From Ammoniphilus sp. YIM 78166 (GTDB taxonomy: Bacteria > Bacillota > Bacilli > Aneurinibacillales > RAOX-1), in the NCBI RefSeq assembly GCF_004522215.1, contig NZ_SDLR01000003.1, forward strand, positions 682,001-746,000: a stretch of DNA of 64,000 nt. Reading direction: 5' to 3'. The notes under the pieces are model-generated. The model saw only the letters and a program-made list of their open reading frames with translations, was not told where the DNA came from and ran no database searches. A program made the translations under genes and the position numbers. Shown in pieces: positions 42,875-52,379 of the stretch. Positions within the stretch are counted from its first letter, which is position 1. Each line of letters starts with the position of its first letter.

Positions 42875-43294
42875 CTATTTAATTGGAGCGGCATATTGTG
42901 CCCATTGCTTAATTTTCTCCCCTGTTTCTTCTACTATGGATACCACTTGCTCTTTTCCTTTATCTTGCTGTTCCTTGGCCTTCTTAATCATGGCTTCAAA
43001 TTGATTCCAAGATTGTTGCAACGCCTTTTCTTGTTCCTGCCAGCCTTTTTGCATCCATACCGAGTCAGGAGTGCCCCAGCTTGCCCACTCCAAGTTTGTC
43101 TTCCCTGTCCATTTCTCATTCCATTGCTGAAGCAGGGATTGCTGCTGTTCGAAACCTTGCTTTAGCCACTCTTGCTGGAGCGTGATCATTTGCTCGGTTT
43201 GCTTCGCTACCTGATCTTGAACCTCAAATGTTTTCTTCACACCGTAGATCCATCCGTTAACCCAGGTTTGAACTAATTCTTGTGGTTGATACAT
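42875..43294 (-). CDS. Helical Gln/Trp-rich protein, phasin-like
   Basis: The 139-aa product is almost entirely helical with many Gln, Lys and eleven or more Trp (for example WVNGWIYGVKK, WNEKWTGK, WMQKGWQEQ). It has no signal peptide. Composition and length resemble PHA-granule proteins (phasins) of Bacillus, but no PHA synthase or depolymerase gene is near, so this assignment is tentative. The ATG follows AAGGAGGAAGATAT. It is monocistronic with its own terminator. Confidence 0.5.
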   Translation of the reverse strand: MYQPQELVQTWVNGWIYGVKKTFEVQDQVAKQTEQMITLQQEWLKQGFEQQQSLLQQWNEKWTGKTNLEWASWGTPDSVWMQKGWQEQEKALQQSWNQFEAMIKKAKEQQDKGKEQVVSIVEETGEKIKQWAQYAAPIK

Positions 43295-43430
43295 ATATCT
43301 TCCTCCTTATGGGAACACCTATGTGTAATTTACACCTAAATGGAGGATTTTGTCAACCAAAATTTAGTTTCGCACCCGCTCGTATTGATGTTATATAATC
43401 AAAAGAATAATGAAGACAGGAGTTATCACC

Positions 43431-43652
43431 ATGACAAGATATAAATTCCATTTAGTAGAAAGCCAGAGTCCTCACTTCGAAGAAAAAGATCACATTATTT
43501 TTGCAGAGACATTGGCAGGAGCTATTGAAAAGTTCGAGCGAAAACATGACATCGAAGCTCCGGCCTACTTAGATGAACCTACATTTGATCGCTCCATCGA
43601 AGTGATGTTTAAAGACGATACTGGATTAGTACGCTATTTGATCAGCTGGTAA
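43431..43652 (+). CDS. Hypothetical protein (73 aa)
   Basis: The 73-aa product (MTRYKFHLVESQ...) is a small acidic, mixed alpha/beta protein without Cys or a membrane segment. An ATG at 43431 follows AGGAGTTATCACC. The frame is open 21 nt further upstream, less well supported. The gene lies alone between the phasin-like and DegV genes with a terminator downstream. No family is recognised. Confidence 0.65.
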   Translation: MTRYKFHLVESQSPHFEEKDHIIFAETLAGAIEKFERKHDIEAPAYLDEPTFDRSIEVMFKDDTGLVRYLISW

Positions 43653-43665
43653 CAAGCCTATAATG

Positions 43666-43692
43666 GAGTGTCCCTTTCTACGGGACACTCTA
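43666..43692. terminator. Intrinsic terminator between convergent genes
   Basis: GAGTGTCCC (43666-43674) pairs with GGGACACTC (43682-43690); weak tails on both strands. Confidence 0.65.
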
Positions 43693-43697
43693 CCCCT

Positions 43698-44549
43698 CTA
43701 GACATGGGTCCATGTTAAGGCAATAGTACCTTCTCCTGCATGAACTCCAATCGTTGAACTGATCTCACCTACCGTTATGGGGATTGATGGATGTGCGGTC
43801 TCAAGCTCTTTTTTCCACTCCGCTGCTTTTTCCGCAACATTTCCATGCATGATTTGCAGTGAAGCTAAAGGGGCCTTTTGTACGGCTTCCCGAAGCAACT
43901 CGAAGACTCGTTTGGTTGCTTTTTTTTCTGAGCGCACCTTCTCCACCATTTCAAATTCTCCTCGTTCATTGATACGAATAATAGGCTTTATCTGCAATAA
44001 GTTTCCGATTAAATATTGGGCCCCTGACATCCTTCCGCCTTTATAAAACTGATCCAAATTTCCAATTAAGATATAGTTTTTATTTTTTTTCACTTCTTCA
44101 CGCAAATGTGCTGCGATCTCTTGTCTGCTTAGACCTTGTTTTTCTAGCTCCATCCCCTTATGGATCAGGACTGTAATGGGATAAGACATAGACAAGGAAT
44201 CTATTCCCTCTAGAGGAAAATCAGCTATCCGAGCTGCTTGTAGGCTACCGTTATAGGTCCCGCTCAATTGGCTTGAAATATGTACAGCAATTCCACCCTC
44301 AAATTCTTCTTTTATCTTTTTATACAACTCCATGAATCGACCAGGTGACGGCTGAGAAGTCTTAGGGATTTTTTTGGACGCCTTGATTTTCTCAAACAGA
44401 TCATGTGCCGTGAGCTCAACCCCATCATCATATGATTGTTCACCAAACATAATGGTTAAAGGAACGACAAATATGGATTCATTTTTTAATAATTCAGGGG
44501 TTATATAAGCAGTACTATCTGTAATCCAGGCTATCTTTTTTCTCGTCAA
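43698..44549 (-). CDS. DegV family fatty acid-binding protein
   Basis: The 283-aa product has the DegV family opening KIAWITDSTAYI and the conserved TSQPSPGRFMELY, HISSQLSGTYNGSLQAA and the C-terminal GEISSTIGVHAGEGTIALTW. DegV/FakB proteins bind fatty acids and hand them to the kinase FakA; no FakA is encoded here. A TTG at 44549 lies 9 nt after GAAGGGAG; the frame is open to 44585. It is divergent from the cupin-HD-GYP gene. Confidence 0.9.
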   Translation of the reverse strand: MTRKKIAWITDSTAYITPELLKNESIFVVPLTIMFGEQSYDDGVELTAHDLFEKIKASKKIPKTSQPSPGRFMELYKKIKEEFEGGIAVHISSQLSGTYNGSLQAARIADFPLEGIDSLSMSYPITVLIHKGMELEKQGLSRQEIAAHLREEVKKNKNYILIGNLDQFYKGGRMSGAQYLIGNLLQIKPIIRINERGEFEMVEKVRSEKKATKRVFELLREAVQKAPLASLQIMHGNVAEKAAEWKKELETAHPSIPITVGEISSTIGVHAGEGTIALTWTHV

Positions 44550-44688
44550 GAATTGCGGCTCCCTTCTTTTCTTTAGATATATCAATAATTTGCATCAAAG
44601 TAGCTATACTTATGAACGAACAATGGTTTCAGAAATAGGATTATGGTAAGATGGAATTATTAATTATGCGCGGATTAGGTGATCTAAT

Positions 44689-45606
44689 ATGAATCCCTTG
44701 ATATTGGCTCGAGGTCAGTCTATAGAGAAAGTAACACTAAAAAACATTGAGCTTTCCCTCTTATCCTCTGGCCAGGGTACAGAAGTGATCCACCACCGGC
44801 TATCTAAGGGTAGTGATTGGTCCCTCATTCCAGAGGCCGGATGGGATGGCATGGAGTTTATTTATATCCTGTCAGGAGTTCTTCGGAAACACGATCGAGC
44901 CAAAGACCTGCTGTTGTATCCTGGGGACAATATGTTCTTTCATCCTGTTCGAGAACATACACTTTTTACAGCAGACAGTGAAGTAGAATTCTTGTATGTA
45001 ACTTCTCGGCCGGTCTTTCACCTCTACAGTTTGGATACGAAAGAGCTTATGGATCTTGCGGTTAAAACAGAACTAAAGGATGGGTATTCTGAAACTCACT
45101 GTTCTAGGATTCGTAAGCTTTCCGTTCTGATTGGACGTGCCATGAATTTAACTTCAGAACAGCTTTATAATCTTGAGTATGGGGCTTTTTTCCACGATAT
45201 CGGCAAGATGCGAATCCCAGAGAATATCCTCCAGAAACAAGAAGCCCTCACGAGCGAAGAATGGGAAATTCTAAAGCAGCATGCCGAATACGGAGCAGAA
45301 ATTCTTAAAAATACAGGGATCCCTTCCCTCATTCAAGCGGCAACGATCGTGGAACAACATCACGAGAGATATGACGGAACAGGCTATCCAGAAGGTTTAG
45401 CTGGACAGCAGATTTCCATTGAAGCCTCCATCGTAGCAGTCGTAGATTCATTTGACGCCATGTGTGTGGATCGCCCTTACCACAAGCGACGAACCCAAGA
45501 GGATGCAGTTGCTGAGATTGTGCGCCACCGCGGGATCCTCTATCATCCCCATGTGGTTGATGCCCTGTTAGAAGTATTAACTAGTTTTAAATATGAAGAC
45601 GAGTAG
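44689..45606 (+). CDS. Cupin-HD-GYP fusion protein
   Basis: The 305-aa product has an N-terminal cupin-like beta-barrel (about 20-105, with WDGMEFIYILSGVLR and PGDNMFFHPVREH) and a C-terminal HD-GYP phosphodiesterase domain (about 125-300). The HD-GYP signature is complete: FHDIGKMRIP and QHHERYDGTGYPEGL. HD-GYP enzymes hydrolyse cyclic-di-GMP; the cupin likely senses a ligand or metal. ATG after TTAGGTGATCTAAT. The divergent DegV gene shares the upstream region. It complements the GGDEF gene at 33953. Confidence 0.9.
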   Translation: MNPLILARGQSIEKVTLKNIELSLLSSGQGTEVIHHRLSKGSDWSLIPEAGWDGMEFIYILSGVLRKHDRAKDLLLYPGDNMFFHPVREHTLFTADSEVEFLYVTSRPVFHLYSLDTKELMDLAVKTELKDGYSETHCSRIRKLSVLIGRAMNLTSEQLYNLEYGAFFHDIGKMRIPENILQKQEALTSEEWEILKQHAEYGAEILKNTGIPSLIQAATIVEQHHERYDGTGYPEGLAGQQISIEASIVAVVDSFDAMCVDRPYHKRRTQEDAVAEIVRHRGILYHPHVVDALLEVLTSFKYEDE

Positions 45607-45607
45607 C

Positions 45608-45643
45608 TAGCCCAATTGTATCATTAGATGGGCTAACTTTTTT
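45608..45643 (+). terminator. Intrinsic terminator
   Basis: TAGCCCA (45608-45614) pairs with TGGGCTA (45629-45635), followed by ACTTTTTTC. Confidence 0.8.
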
Positions 45644-45737
45644 CTTGTGTATAAAATAGCACCGCGACCCTGTTCGTTTGCAAAGTGCAAGACACATGCT
45701 ATACTATTCTTAAATAAGTATTTAGAAGGAGTCGTAT

Positions 45738-46016
45738 ATGTCGCACCCATGTGAAAAATGCGGGGCTGCCCATGCAGAACCTTTTCATACGTTCGAACTT
45801 GAGAGTTGGAATATTAAGTTGGAATCCGATAAGGAATATCACTATCTATGCTTTGACTGCTTTAATGCCTTAACTGAAGCCCCTCTTCAGGCTGATGAAG
45901 TAAAGCAACGGATGAAGCACAATCGTGAAGAGCTAAATAAACTGATTCGCGAAGGATTAGTGTGTCTTAAGTGCAAGGAAATGATTTTAGAAGAGAATCA
46001 CGTTTGTCAGGTTTAA
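45738..46016 (+). CDS. Zinc-ribbon-like small protein
   Basis: The 92-aa product has three CxxC knuckles: CEKC (5-8), CFDC (38-41) and CLKC (76-79), plus a C-terminal HVC. This points to one or two metal sites. The region between is helical and charged. No family name is certain. The ATG follows AGAAGGAGTCGTAT. It is monocistronic with a strong terminator. Confidence 0.72.
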   Translation: MSHPCEKCGAAHAEPFHTFELESWNIKLESDKEYHYLCFDCFNALTEAPLQADEVKQRMKHNREELNKLIREGLVCLKCKEMILEENHVCQV

Positions 46017-46031
46017 TAGTTCCTAAGAAAA

Positions 46032-46082
46032 AGGCTGTCTTCTAAGGAGCCGGTTACCGGCCTTAAGAGACAGCCTCGTTTT
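46032..46082. terminator. Large branched terminator between convergent genes
   Basis: AGGCTGTC (46032-46039) pairs with GACAGCCT (46069-46076); inside it GCCGG pairs with CCGGC. CGTTTTTT follows on the plus strand and A-rich sequence gives a tail on the minus strand. Confidence 0.85.
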
Positions 46083-46089
46083 TTACGAG

Positions 46090-46506
46090 TTACGAATTGA
46101 CGAGCTTAAGAATATGCTGGGGCATGTAAGCGGATTGCAGCAAATACGGTTTCCTCGCTTCATCATACACAATAATGAACGGGTCTCGATCCGGCAAAAG
46201 AATGAAGAACACTTCATATATAGTGCCTTTTATCCATTGATTTTCGATTTGCGAGGGCGGTTGTATTGGAATCCGTACCATCTTTCCCTTTTTTGGCACC
46301 TGTCCTAAAGGAGGAATCGTTCGGTCAATGGTCTTTAGATATTGTGTAACGTCTTGTTGAATTTCAGGTGTGTTAGGAATGCGTTTTACAATCTGTTCTT
46401 TTTCAATGTCATAAATTTCAAGGTCTGTCGTTTCCTGAGCTAACACCGGCTGTATGGCCAACGTAAACAAAAAGACAACAAGTAAAGAAATGATTTTACT
46501 TTTCAA
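46090..46506 (-). CDS. Secreted hypothetical protein (138 aa)
   Basis: The 138-aa product has a clear signal peptide (MKSKIISLLVVFLFTLAIQPVLAQ, cleaved after about residue 23). The mature part is beta-rich with KMVRIPIQPPSQ and FFILLPDRDPFIIVYDEA. No Cys is present, so it is not a lipoprotein. A TTG start at 46506 follows AAAGGCGGTG. No family is recognised; it is an exported protein of unknown role. Confidence 0.68.
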   Translation of the reverse strand: MKSKIISLLVVFLFTLAIQPVLAQETTDLEIYDIEKEQIVKRIPNTPEIQQDVTQYLKTIDRTIPPLGQVPKKGKMVRIPIQPPSQIENQWIKGTIYEVFFILLPDRDPFIIVYDEARKPYLLQSAYMPQHILKLVNS

Positions 46507-46661
46507 AGGGCACCGCCTTTTTCTTTTTAACTTGCCCTCCCCCCTCAGCTTCCATACTCTATAGGAGAATGGATGATATAGGGGATTTATTATTCTTAGA
46601 AAATCAGTTAAGATGAAATGTGAAAATTAGAAAGTACGTACAGGAGGACACAGAAAAGACG

Positions 46662-48215
46662 ATGAGCTTATTAACTGTTGAGGATCTAAGTCATACATTT
46701 GGTGATCGAACCCTCTTTAAGAATGTTGCTTTCCGACTTCTAGCCGGAGAACACGTGGGGCTAGTTGGAGCTAACGGAGTGGGAAAATCTACTCTTATGA
46801 ATATTATTACCGGTCAGATCGTGCGGGATAGCGGAAAAGTAGAGTGGACTCCAAAAGTCAATTATGGATACCTTGACCAACATACCAAGCTGACTCCAGG
46901 GAAGACGATTCGGGACATTCTGAGAGATGCCTTTCTCCCTCTTTATGAATTAGAAAAAGAATTGATGGTCATTTCAGAAAAGATGGGCGAGGCTTCACCT
47001 GAAGAGCTTGAAGTGCTTCTTGAGGAAATGGGAGAAATCCAAGAGCGTTTAGACGCGAGCGGATTCTACCTCTCTGACGTTAAAGTAGAAGAAATGGCAA
47101 ACGGCTTAGGTCTCGATGCTATCGGTCTAGAAAGAGATGTTGCTTCTCTAAGCGGGGGGCAGCGAACCAAGGTGCTTCTCGCTAAGCTGTTGCTCGAGAA
47201 ACCTACGGTTCTCCTGCTCGATGAGCCTACTAACTATCTAGATGTTGAGCATATTGAATGGTTAACCAACTATCTAAAGGACTATCCTTTCGCTTTTATC
47301 CTTATATCCCATGATACAGAGTTTATGAATCAGGTTGTAGATGTGATTTACCATCTGGAATTCGCTAAACTCACTCGCTATAAAGCCAACTATGAGAAAT
47401 TCCTTGAAATGTCGGGAATTAATAAACAACAGCATATTGACGCCTACGAGAAGCAACAAGAATTCATCAAGAAACAAGAAGATTTTATCCAGCGAAACAA
47501 AGCTCGATATTCCACTTCCGGACGAGCGAAAAGCCGCCAGAAGCAGCTAGATCGAATCGACAGAATCGATCGTCCGGAAACGGCAATCAAGCCGACCTTT
47601 AGCTTTAAGGAATCGAGAGCCAGCGGAAAAACCGTCTTCGAAGGAAAGGATTTGGAGATTGGCTACACCTCCGCTCTCCTCCCCAAAATGAACATGGCGA
47701 TCGAGCGCGGAGAAAAGATAGCGATCATTGGCTGCAATGGCGTAGGGAAATCAACATTGCTCAAAACCATCCTCGGAAAAATACAGCCCTTCAGAGGCTC
47801 ATCATTTCAGGGTGACTTCCTGTACCCTGCTTATTTTGAGCAGGAAGTTAAGGCAGGAAACTTAACCCCTCTCGATGATGTCTGGAATGAGTTTTCTCAC
47901 CTTAATCAGCACGAGGTTCGCGGTGCATTGGCTCGCTGCGGACTAAAAAATGAGCATATTACTCGCCCCCTTAACATGTTAAGTGGTGGTGAGCAGGCAA
48001 AGGTTCGCCTATGCAAGCTCATGATGAATGAGAGCAATTGGCTGTTGCTCGATGAGCCGACCAACCATCTTGATGTAACGGCTAAAGAAGAATTAAAGCG
48101 TGCATTAAAAGAGTATAAAGGAACGATTCTACTCGTTTGCCACGAACCAGATTTCTACGAAGACTGGGTTACTACCACGTGGAATGTTGAAGAGTGGTCT
48201 ATGCAGAACGCGTAA
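46662..48215 (+). CDS. ABC-F family ATPase, YfmM-like
   Basis: The 517-aa product has two ABC domains and no membrane segment. Domain one has GANGVGKST (about 38-46), LSGGQRTK (about 157-164) and LLLDEPTNYLD; domain two has GCNGVGKST (about 360-368), LSGGEQAKV and LLLDEPTNHLD. The linker between (about 235-305) contains the KKQEDFIQRNKARYSTSGRAKSRQKQLDR region of ARE/ABC-F proteins, which act on ribosomes. The sequence is closest to YfmM-type. The ATG at 46662 gives the family length; a GTG at 46620 is less likely. The AGGAGG signal is 14 nt upstream, which is long. Confidence 0.92.
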   Translation: MSLLTVEDLSHTFGDRTLFKNVAFRLLAGEHVGLVGANGVGKSTLMNIITGQIVRDSGKVEWTPKVNYGYLDQHTKLTPGKTIRDILRDAFLPLYELEKELMVISEKMGEASPEELEVLLEEMGEIQERLDASGFYLSDVKVEEMANGLGLDAIGLERDVASLSGGQRTKVLLAKLLLEKPTVLLLDEPTNYLDVEHIEWLTNYLKDYPFAFILISHDTEFMNQVVDVIYHLEFAKLTRYKANYEKFLEMSGINKQQHIDAYEKQQEFIKKQEDFIQRNKARYSTSGRAKSRQKQLDRIDRIDRPETAIKPTFSFKESRASGKTVFEGKDLEIGYTSALLPKMNMAIERGEKIAIIGCNGVGKSTLLKTILGKIQPFRGSSFQGDFLYPAYFEQEVKAGNLTPLDDVWNEFSHLNQHEVRGALARCGLKNEHITRPLNMLSGGEQAKVRLCKLMMNESNWLLLDEPTNHLDVTAKEELKRALKEYKGTILLVCHEPDFYEDWVTTTWNVEEWSMQNA

Positions 48216-48291
48216 TCCTGAATAGCCATAGGGCTGTCCTTTCCAGGGCAGTCCTTTATCTTATATCTGATTCATGGTAGGAGGTTAACAA

Positions 48292-48921
48292 ATGGAGACA
48301 CAAGAAATCTTAGAGCGTATTCGAAATGCAAAACCACAAACCCCCGTAAAGGTATTTATTCAAGGCCAACTCTCTGAGCTAGACTTTGGACCTGATTGTA
48401 AGGTCATTAACATGGGACATGGCGGTGTCGTGATTGGTGATTGGGAAGATATCAAAGGGGTGCTTCAAGAAAGCGACGCAATCGAGGAGTATCATATTGA
48501 GACCGACCGTAGAAATTCAGCTATCACCTTACTCGATACCAAGGATCTTGGAGCTCGAATTGAACCAGGGGCCATTATCCGTGAAGCCGTCACGATTGAA
48601 ACTGATGCCATTGTCATGATGGGAGCCTGTATTAATATTGGAGCCTCTATTGGCGCAAAAACCTTAATTGATATGAATGCCGTCATTGGGGGCCGGGCAA
48701 AGATAGGAAGAGGCTGTCATATTGGAGCAGGTACAGTCATTAAAGGAGTCATCTCCTCTCCCCACGCTCAGCCTGTTGTGATCAAGGACAATGTCGTCAT
48801 TGGTCCAAACGCGGTGATATTAGAAGGGGTAACGATTGGTGCTGGGGCCATCATTGGTCCTGGATCTATTATTACTAGAGATGTTCAAGAAAAAGAGGTT
48901 ATTCCAAGCGGGGTGTATTAA
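48292..48921 (+). CDS. dapH: Tetrahydrodipicolinate N-acetyltransferase, shortened C-terminus
   Basis: The 209-aa product has the DapH N-terminal domain (about 1-85) and a left-handed beta-helix with hexapeptide repeats (about 88-205: [60 protein letters not shown]). It acetylates tetrahydrodipicolinate in lysine and dipicolinate synthesis. The usual C-terminal tail (VVAGTPAKxIK plus about 25 residues) is missing: it ends IPSGVY. The catalytic beta-helix is intact, so it may be active or a paralogue. ATG after GGAGGTTAACAA. Confidence 0.85.
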   Translation: METQEILERIRNAKPQTPVKVFIQGQLSELDFGPDCKVINMGHGGVVIGDWEDIKGVLQESDAIEEYHIETDRRNSAITLLDTKDLGARIEPGAIIREAVTIETDAIVMMGACINIGASIGAKTLIDMNAVIGGRAKIGRGCHIGAGTVIKGVISSPHAQPVVIKDNVVIGPNAVILEGVTIGAGAIIGPGSIITRDVQEKEVIPSGVY

Positions 48922-48937
48922 AAAATTTCATTAAAAA

Positions 48938-48965
48938 TGAAACCAAAAAGGAAACATTCCGTATA
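48938..48965 (+). promoter_or_regulatory. ECF sigma (SigW-like) promoter of htpX
   Basis: TGAAAC at 48938-48943, 16 nt, then CGTATA at 48960-48965, 39 nt before the htpX start codon. Spacing and sequences match the elements at 1857 and 10623. Confidence 0.82.
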
Positions 48966-49004
48966 GGTAAGAGGAAGAAACGAAGAAAGGATGAATGCAG
49001 AATT

Positions 49005-49886
49005 ATGTTTAAAAGGATTGGTCTCTTTTTACTAGTTAACATGCTTGTCATCATCACCATCAGCATTATCACCAGCCTGTTGGGAGTGCGCGGTTACATA
49101 ACGGCCGAGGGGATTAATTTTAATGCTCTTCTGGTATTTAGTGCAGTCGTAGGTTTCACGGGCGCATTCATCTCCCTAGCCATGTCTCGCATGATGGCGA
49201 AGTGGATGATGAAAATTGAAGTGATTGATCCGAACAGGCCTCGCAATGCCCACGAACGTTTTCTTGTAGAAGAGGTTCATCGTTTATCTCGAAAAGCAGG
49301 ACTAACGGTGATGCCTGAAGTAGGAATCTATCAATCAGCAGAAGTAAATGCCTTTGCAACCGGACCATCCAAGAGCAGATCTCTTGTTGCAGTTTCTACC
49401 GGTCTAATGGAAACGATGGATCAGGATGCTGTTATTGGCGTATTAGCTCATGAGGTAGCTCACATCGCCAATGGAGATATGGTTACCATGACATTGGTAC
49501 AAGGAGTAATTAATACGTTTGTTGTATTCCTCTCTCGGATCTTCGCCTATGCCGTATCACGTTTTGTTAAGGAAGATCTAGCGCCTATTGTCCACTTCGT
49601 GGCAGTTATCATTTTTGATATTTTGTTCTCGATCCTGGGAAGCATCGCTGTTATGGCTTACTCCCGCTATCGTGAGTTCCACGCTGATGCAGGCGGTGCT
49701 TATCTTGGCGGAAAGCAAAACATGATTCACGCCTTAAAGTCTCTTAAACACACCGTTGAGCTAGTGGATACAGAACAAAAGTCGCTTGCAGCACTAAAGA
49801 TTAATGGGAAAAGAGGACTTGCTGGATTATTTGCCAGCCATCCGGACCTAGACGAACGCATTCAAAGACTAGAAGCAGGACGCTAA
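49005..49886 (+). CDS. htpX: Membrane zinc metalloprotease HtpX
   Basis: The 293-aa product has the M48 motif [10 protein letters not shown] (about 149-158) between membrane segments, with N-terminal helices (about 5-25, 37-60), more helices (about 165-185, 200-222) and the distal Glu ligand in [15 protein letters not shown]. HtpX degrades damaged membrane proteins. The ATG lies after AAGAAAGGATGAATG with a longer spacing. The perfect ECF promoter upstream supports induction by envelope stress. Confidence 0.94.
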   Translation: MFKRIGLFLLVNMLVIITISIITSLLGVRGYITAEGINFNALLVFSAVVGFTGAFISLAMSRMMAKWMMKIEVIDPNRPRNAHERFLVEEVHRLSRKAGLTVMPEVGIYQSAEVNAFATGPSKSRSLVAVSTGLMETMDQDAVIGVLAHEVAHIANGDMVTMTLVQGVINTFVVFLSRIFAYAVSRFVKEDLAPIVHFVAVIIFDILFSILGSIAVMAYSRYREFHADAGGAYLGGKQNMIHALKSLKHTVELVDTEQKSLAALKINGKRGLAGLFASHPDLDERIQRLEAGR

Positions 49887-49899
49887 AATATGGGAACAA

Positions 49900-49938
49900 A
49901 GGGCTGCTCACAAAAAATGGTGAGACAGCCCCTTTTTT
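49900..49938 (+). terminator. Intrinsic terminator between htpX and tdh
   Basis: AAGGGCTG plus CTCAC pairs with GTGAG plus CAGCCCCTT around an A-rich loop, followed by TTTTTTT. It also serves the convergent tdh gene. Confidence 0.8.
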
Positions 49939-50900
49939 TAACTTGCCCCCACCAAGCTATACTTTTGGCTTAGTTTCAGCAACATATCTTTTGTCATTTT
50001 ATCCAGGTCAAATTCAGGTTTGAATCCCCACTCATCTCGCGATGCAGTCGCATCGATGGAATTTGGCCAGCTATCTGCAATCGCTTGTCTCACCGGGTCT
50101 ACCTGATAACTGAGCTTGAATTCAGGGATCTGTCGTCTTATTGCAGTAGCAATCGCTTCAGGATCCACGCTCATTGCTGTTACGTTAAAGGCATTGCGGT
50201 GAGTAAGGCGACTACTATCTGCTTCCATCAAATCGATGATCGCTTTTAAGGCATCTGGCATATACATCATATCCATGAACGTGTTCTTTGCGATGTATGA
50301 CGTATAGGCTTGACGCTTCACAGCTTCATAATAAATCTCTACAGCGTAGTCGGTTGTTCCACCACCAGGTGGTGTAACATAGGATATCAACCCTGGGAAA
50401 CGGAGTCCCCGTGTATCCAGGGAAAATTTTTGGAAGTAATAGTCACAAAGCAGCTCTCCAGCTACTTTGTTCACCCCATACATCGTAGTCGGTCTTTGAA
50501 TCGTATCCTGGGGTGTATTATCCTTCGGCGTAGTGGGCCCAAAGGCGCCAATCGAGCTAGGGGTAAAAAATTTACAATTTAATTCACGGGCAACTTCCAG
50601 TGCATTAACCAGTCCACCCATATTTAGATTCCACGCTAGTAAAGGCTTTGCTTCCGCTGTAGCCGATAACAGTGCAGCCAAGTGGATAAGGGTGTCCGCT
50701 TGATGAGCCTTAGCGATTTCAAACATGCGGCGCCCATCCGTTACATCCAAGAGCTCGAACGGGCCGTTACAAACGACCTCATTGTCTGTGCGGCGTATAT
50801 CTGTAGCCATCACATTATGCTCCCCATATACTTCGCGTAATTTAACAACCAACTCTGAGCCAATCTGCCCTAGAGCCCCGGTTACCAGTATTTTTTTCAT
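49938..50900 (-). CDS. tdh: NAD-dependent L-threonine 3-dehydrogenase, SDR type
   Basis: The 320-aa product is an extended [16 protein letters not shown] (NAD motif, about 6-18), [10 protein letters not shown] (about 71-80), the Ser/Tyr/Lys catalytic set with SSIGAFGP and YGVNKVAGE (about 143-151). Sequence pattern and the partner gene kbl (25 nt upstream in the same operon) support short-chain threonine dehydrogenase, which makes 2-amino-3-oxobutyrate. ATG follows GAGGGGATAACTC. Confidence 0.9.
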   Translation of the reverse strand: MKKILVTGALGQIGSELVVKLREVYGEHNVMATDIRRTDNEVVCNGPFELLDVTDGRRMFEIAKAHQADTLIHLAALLSATAEAKPLLAWNLNMGGLVNALEVARELNCKFFTPSSIGAFGPTTPKDNTPQDTIQRPTTMYGVNKVAGELLCDYYFQKFSLDTRGLRFPGLISYVTPPGGGTTDYAVEIYYEAVKRQAYTSYIAKNTFMDMMYMPDALKAIIDLMEADSSRLTHRNAFNVTAMSVDPEAIATAIRRQIPEFKLSYQVDPVRQAIADSWPNSIDATASRDEWGFKPEFDLDKMTKDMLLKLSQKYSLVGAS

Positions 50901-50924
50901 GAGTTATCCCCTCCCACATACTCT

Positions 50925-52115
50925 TTAGATAATTCCCATTTCCTTACCTACCTTGTGATACACCGCTAAAGCCTGATCTAGCATTTCTTTTGTATGAGCG
51001 GCTGTTGGCATGTTACGCACTCTTCCTGTACCCCTTTGAACCGTAGGGAAGACAATCGCTTTTGCGTATACCCCCTGGTCATAAAGCTTCTTACTGAATT
51101 CCTGCGTTTTCACTTCATCACCAATGATGCAAGGAGTAATTGGCGTTTCACTGTGGCCGATATTAAAACCAAGATCCTCTAAACCTTTTTTCAAATAATT
51201 TGCATTTTCCCACAGGCGTTCTTGCAATTCCGTGCTGTCTGCTAGTATGTCGATGGCTTTTATAGTAGCCGCTACATCTCCGGGGGTTAAGGCGGTCGAA
51301 AATAGGAATGGGCGGCTTCTTACTTTCAACCAATCAATTAAATCTCTTTTTCCTGCAACATATCCCCCTATGACTCCTATGGCTTTAGATAAGGTTCCGA
51401 TTTGGAAGTCCACTTTATCTGACAGACCAAAATGTTTAACTGTACCTGCCCCTTTTCCTAATACCCCAGATCCATGTGCGTCATCCACATAGGTAATGAG
51501 GTCAAACTCCTCAGCAATCTGAACGATTTCTGGAAGTTTCGCTATGTCTCCATCCATAGAAAATACACCGTCCGTAATAATCATAATCTTGTTGTATTTT
51601 CCCGAATCTTTTGCTTGCTTAGCTTTTCCTCTTAGATCGTCCATATCCGCGTGATTAAATCGAATGATCTCTGCACGAGAAAGTCTGCAGCCATCAATGA
51701 TAGAAGCATGATTCCATTCATCAGACAAGATGGCGTCGTTTTTATCCATTACTGCAGAGATAGCCGCCATATTACAATTAAAACCAGATTGATAAGCAAT
51801 CGCCGCTTCCGTATGTTTAAACTCAGCTAGCTTCTCCTCTAGCCTAATGTGGAGTTCCATAGTTCCATTAATGGTGCGAACGGCTCCTGCCCCAACCCCA
51901 AACTCCCTAATGACTTGAATTGCAGCTTCCTTGAGTCGTTCATCCGTTGCCAGACCTAAATAGTTATTGGAAGAAAGGTTAATAAGCTGCTTTCCTGAAA
52001 TGGTAATCATAGGACCGTTAGCACTCTGCAATGGGTCAATTACATTGTATAAGCCTTTGTTTTTTAAATCTCCAAGATTCTCTTCTAAGAAACGATTTAA
52101 TACATTGCTTGACAT
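50925..52115 (-). CDS. kbl: Glycine C-acetyltransferase (2-amino-3-ketobutyrate CoA ligase)
   Basis: The 396-aa product is an alpha-oxoamine synthase: SSNNYLGLA (about 45-53), [11 protein letters not shown] (about 74-84), [12 protein letters not shown] (about 205-216) and the PLP Lys in [14 protein letters not shown] (about 242). With tdh it turns threonine into glycine plus acetyl-CoA. The ATG at 52115 follows TGGAGGCGTATATC. It is the first gene of the kbl-tdh operon. Confidence 0.92.
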   Translation of the reverse strand: MSSNVLNRFLEENLGDLKNKGLYNVIDPLQSANGPMITISGKQLINLSSNNYLGLATDERLKEAAIQVIREFGVGAGAVRTINGTMELHIRLEEKLAEFKHTEAAIAYQSGFNCNMAAISAVMDKNDAILSDEWNHASIIDGCRLSRAEIIRFNHADMDDLRGKAKQAKDSGKYNKIMIITDGVFSMDGDIAKLPEIVQIAEEFDLITYVDDAHGSGVLGKGAGTVKHFGLSDKVDFQIGTLSKAIGVIGGYVAGKRDLIDWLKVRSRPFLFSTALTPGDVAATIKAIDILADSTELQERLWENANYLKKGLEDLGFNIGHSETPITPCIIGDEVKTQEFSKKLYDQGVYAKAIVFPTVQRGTGRVRNMPTAAHTKEMLDQALAVYHKVGKEMGII

Positions 52116-52173
52116 GATATACGCCTCCATTTTTATGGTTGTAATATAATTGATGCATTAATGTTCTTGAGTG

Positions 52174-52272
52174 GTGGACATTATGTAAATCGAGTAATCC
52201 CTTCAGTACCAATGGTTAATAAAAATAAATTACCATATATCATATGATAAGTCTACTACAAGTGGACACTAT
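52174..52272. repeat. Near-identical 11-mers and a palindrome upstream of kbl
   Basis: GTGGACATTAT at 52174-52184 and GTGGACACTAT at 52262-52272 differ by one base, and TATCATATGATA at 52238-52249 is a perfect 12-bp palindrome. They lie in the A/T-rich gap upstream of kbl and may be regulator sites. Nothing else is seen in the gap except a terminator at 52338. Confidence 0.4.
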
Positions 52273-52337
52273 ATTATAAAAAATTTTAATATATCCGTTA
52301 GCATTCTCACCTAGGGCTTGAACTATGTCCCAATGCC

Positions 52338-52371
52338 AAAAGGACTTTGCACGCTTGTGCAAAGTCCTTTT
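52338..52371 (-). terminator. Strong terminator of the CarH-like gene
   Basis: AAAAGGACTTTGCAC (52338-52352) pairs perfectly with GTGCAAAGTCCTTTT (52357-52371). Confidence 0.88.
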
Positions 52372-52379
52372 TTCCTGAT

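Noticed and set aside
48222-48256. GGGCTGTCC and GGGCAGTCC after the ABC-F gene as a terminator
   Set aside because: They are near-direct repeats, not complementary arms.
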